From Erpobdella octoculata (taxonomy: Eukaryota; Annelida; Clitellata; Hirudinida; Erpobdellidae): DNA of 64,000 nucleotides. The notes beneath the pieces are model-generated. The model saw only the letters and a program-made list of their open reading frames with translations. It searched no databases and had not been told where the DNA came from. This document shows positions 61,730-64,000 of this stretch, piece after piece. Position 1 is the stretch's first letter. Every line of letters begins with the position of its first letter. Both the position numbers and the translations under genes were made by a program. The stretch is taken from the NCBI GenBank assembly GCA_963978895.1, contig OZ022242.1, positions 29,757,306 through 29,821,305 of the forward strand, written 5' to 3'.

Positions 61730-63992
61730 TTCTTTGTAAGCAAATCTTGCAAGTAAAATTTAACCAGCTTTTTGACTAGCTTTGACTAGCTGAAACTTTC
61801 AGCATAGCTTTATATTGGATGACAATACATGATTCAATTAGAAAAAATATTTAATTTGAACATATTTCATATTTCTAAATCGGGTGTATTTGAATTAAAA
61901 GTTTGTGTTGAAAAACTTTTTTCTTTACTTGTTTACATTTAAGATTATATTTGATTACAGCAGTTTATATGTCACAGTAAATTATATTGCTTGAAATGAA
62001 TTTTTTCAAAATAAATTTTCCAGAGATAATCGACCTAGAGTTCATCGGATTAACATAATAAATACTGAGTGCAAATGCTGCTGTTAGTAATGATGGAGAT
62101 GATGCATATATTTCAGCCCTGCATGAACCTATTGCCATGCCAAAGAAATATATTGAACAATTCAAACTTACAGCACAGCTTTGCCTACTTTAACCGTTGG
62201 AGTCATTTGCCCCAGTCTACAAACAAATCACTGAACAAAATGATAGGCATCTATGGTACATGAGCAATGATTTTATCGGATTTGCGTTGTTTTAAATCCT
62301 TTATATTAACTTCATCGTGTTTCCTTGCTTGCTTGCTTGTGCCATGCATTGGGATCCTTTGATGTTTAAATAATTTTTACATCATAAAAAATACTTTTTT
62401 TTTTTAAAAACTATGTGTTTCTTGCACCCTAAAAAGTATAAAATAATATTCCTATAATTCATATACAATGAAAAACGTTGCGGGCGCATTATTTTTTATA
62501 ACTATTTGTCTTACTAAAGTTTTGATGTTGTAGCCTATATGCACCCGCGACGTTTTTCGTTGTATATGAATTAAAAGAATATCATTTTATAATTTTTAGG
62601 GTGCAAGAAACACATTGTTTTTAAAAATGTAATTTTTATTATGTAAAAATTATTTTCTACTTTTTCGTTTTTGATGGGTGAAATTTTGTAAGCATTTGAA
62701 TTTTTTCGCTAGGTGCAAACCTTAGCCCATTGAATTTAAAATCTTATAACTTTTTACTTTTTTTTGCTAGGTGGTAATATATGATCAATCGGGTGCATTT
62801 AAAAAAAAAACACCATCGTATGGAATTTGTGGACAGACAAAATCTCAAACTGACCTAATACAAACGTAAAAAAACATACTTCCCATCATCTAGTCGATCT
62901 AAAATTTTATGTATTGAATAGTTGTTAATGACAATTCATTCTATTAAATTTTCAGATAGAAAAAAACTATGCAAATGACTATAAACATTTTTAATCTTTA
63001 AAATTTACTATGAATAGAGTGTCATTAAACATAAACAAAATATAGTCCTACATTTAATTAAAATTAATGCTAAATGTGAGTTGGAAAGAAGAATTCTGTT
63101 TTCCTTATTCAATAAAATTTGGCATCTATTGACCTGTCACTAAAATTTACTTCATAAGCCTATAACTTTGCATATATGTTCCTGTCACTAAATAGCATCA
63201 AATTACATGGTAGCCATATAGAAAATGAAAAATAAAATTCATGCATGGTTTTGAAACGGTCTAATGGAGTTGATGATGAGCCACATATATAGGAAATTTG
63301 GATAATTTGGATGGCACATAATCCACCACAAAAGTAATTCTTCCTCGCCTCATGCAAACAACCTTATCATGTTAGCTTCCAAACCATTGTTGGCAAACTA
63401 TGGTTAGCAGTGCCTTTGTTGGGGTCTGTAATAGATGAGACCAGACTATGAAAGGCACTCAGTCTAACTAATAGCTTGGCTGATAATAATCTGTGAATCT
63501 GTCACAAAATATCAGCCAATAACCGACATTAAATTTTTAAAGCTTGTTTTTCATTAATATGTTTAGCCCAATGTCAAATAATAAATATTATCACATCATT
63601 CATGCTATAGTTTGTACTGGCTGGCATTTACCAATATAAAATATTCATGTAATATCGCTGATTTTACGATCAGTTTCAGATTGATAGACTTTAGAGGATT
63701 TAGAACAATTATTATAAATATACATGCCCATTTATCAGTTTGCGTTGCATTAAATATACATACTAAACGAGCATGTATATTTAACTGAGCCTATCTTAAA
63801 GAAAATTTAGTGCTTAAATATGTTAAAAACAAGATATATATGTACATACATCTGTAACAATATCCTTTCAGGCACATGTAAGATTTTTGAGGAATATCTC
63901 AAAAAAATGAATCCCAACTCACCATCAATCACTTACGATATCAGTCAACTTTTTGATTTTATTGACCAGCTGGCAGATCTCACCTGTCTTGT
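60332..63992 (+). CDS. ERH: ERH, enhancer of rudimentary homologue (exons 1-3, 3' end beyond window)
   Basis: Exon 1 (60332-60334) is only the ATG followed by donor GTAAGT. Exon 2 (61306-61393) encodes [20 protein letters not shown] and on to NECLE. Exon 3 (63872-63992) encodes [20 protein letters not shown], then [21 protein letters not shown], followed by donor GTAAGT. Phases join without error. The protein is one of the most conserved in animals (104 residues in vertebrates), and about 70 are present here, almost identical to the family. ERH is a small dimeric nuclear protein that binds mRNA-processing, splicing and RNA-decay partners. Intron 1 is 971 bases. Intron 2 (2478 bases) holds R1 copy D, R2 pieces and a large hairpin. 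Confidence 0.97.
61671..61940 (+). repeat. interspersed repeat R1, copy D (ERH intron 2)
   Basis: TTACAAACTTTTATTTAGGT, a (GT)n expansion, AACCAGCTTTTTGACTAGCT, and an end CTTTTTTCTTTACTTGTTTACA. Confidence 0.85.
62370..62655. repeat. ~120-bp-arm hairpin (ERH intron 2)
   Basis: The left arm 62370-62489 (TTGCACCCTAAAAAGTATAA ... CAATGAAAAACGTTGCGGGC) is nearly the exact reverse complement of 62539-62655, with a 49-base loop. Probably an internally deleted TIR element. R2 pieces flank it. Confidence 0.85.
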
Positions 63993-64000
63993 GTAAGTTG

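Overview
This is a piece of an AT-rich, intron-rich animal nuclear genome, probably an invertebrate. Evidence: three split genes with GT-AG introns and metazoan protein families, long (AT)n arrays, tRNA-derived SINEs, and a dense population of hAT, P/THAP, mariner, CR1/L2-type, gypsy-type and hammerhead-ribozyme-bearing elements. I cannot name the species or phylum from the sequence alone. Three host genes can be assembled exon by exon. (1) A complete SLC5-family sodium-coupled transporter on + (28753-45376, 15 coding exons, 602 codons plus stop). (2) A complete initiator-type caspase with a double CARD prodomain on - (53664-45934, 10 coding exons, 470 codons plus stop). It is convergent with the transporter, with 557 bp between the stop codons. 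(3) The first three coding exons of ERH (enhancer of rudimentary homologue) on +, from 60332 to the window edge; the last ~34 codons lie outside. Layout: 1-15.9 kb is repeats and decayed elements: a pyrimidine minisatellite, a gypsy pol remnant, a hammerhead-ribozyme element, a 1.5-kb hAT-like element, LINE pieces, a SINE dimer, an L2-type LINE with one internal stop, and MITEs. 15.9-28.3 kb holds partial copies of a multi-exon PHD-finger gene family. From 18.5 kb they form one arm of a giant inverted repeat (arms about 18.5-24.57 and 24.96-28.28 kb). Each arm is split by a different hAT element, and the other arm preserves the empty site. 28.7-45.4 kb is the transporter. Its introns host two inverted copies of one hAT family, a P-element/THAP transposon containing a LINE endonuclease fragment, a BED-finger hAT and a splice-donor minisatellite. 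45.9-53.7 kb is the caspase, with a mariner relic and tandem-repeat introns. 54.7-58.2 kb is a 3.5-kb TIR element with 10-bp target duplications, which encloses a LINE tail and a head-to-head pair of hammerhead-ribozyme elements. 60.1-64 kb is ERH. The host genes show no evident functional link to each other. The strongest unusual signals are three hammerhead ribozymes with the same extra core nucleotide, three introns whose tandem arrays begin at or next to the 5' splice site, an intron made almost wholly of one interspersed repeat, and the nested inverted-repeat structure.
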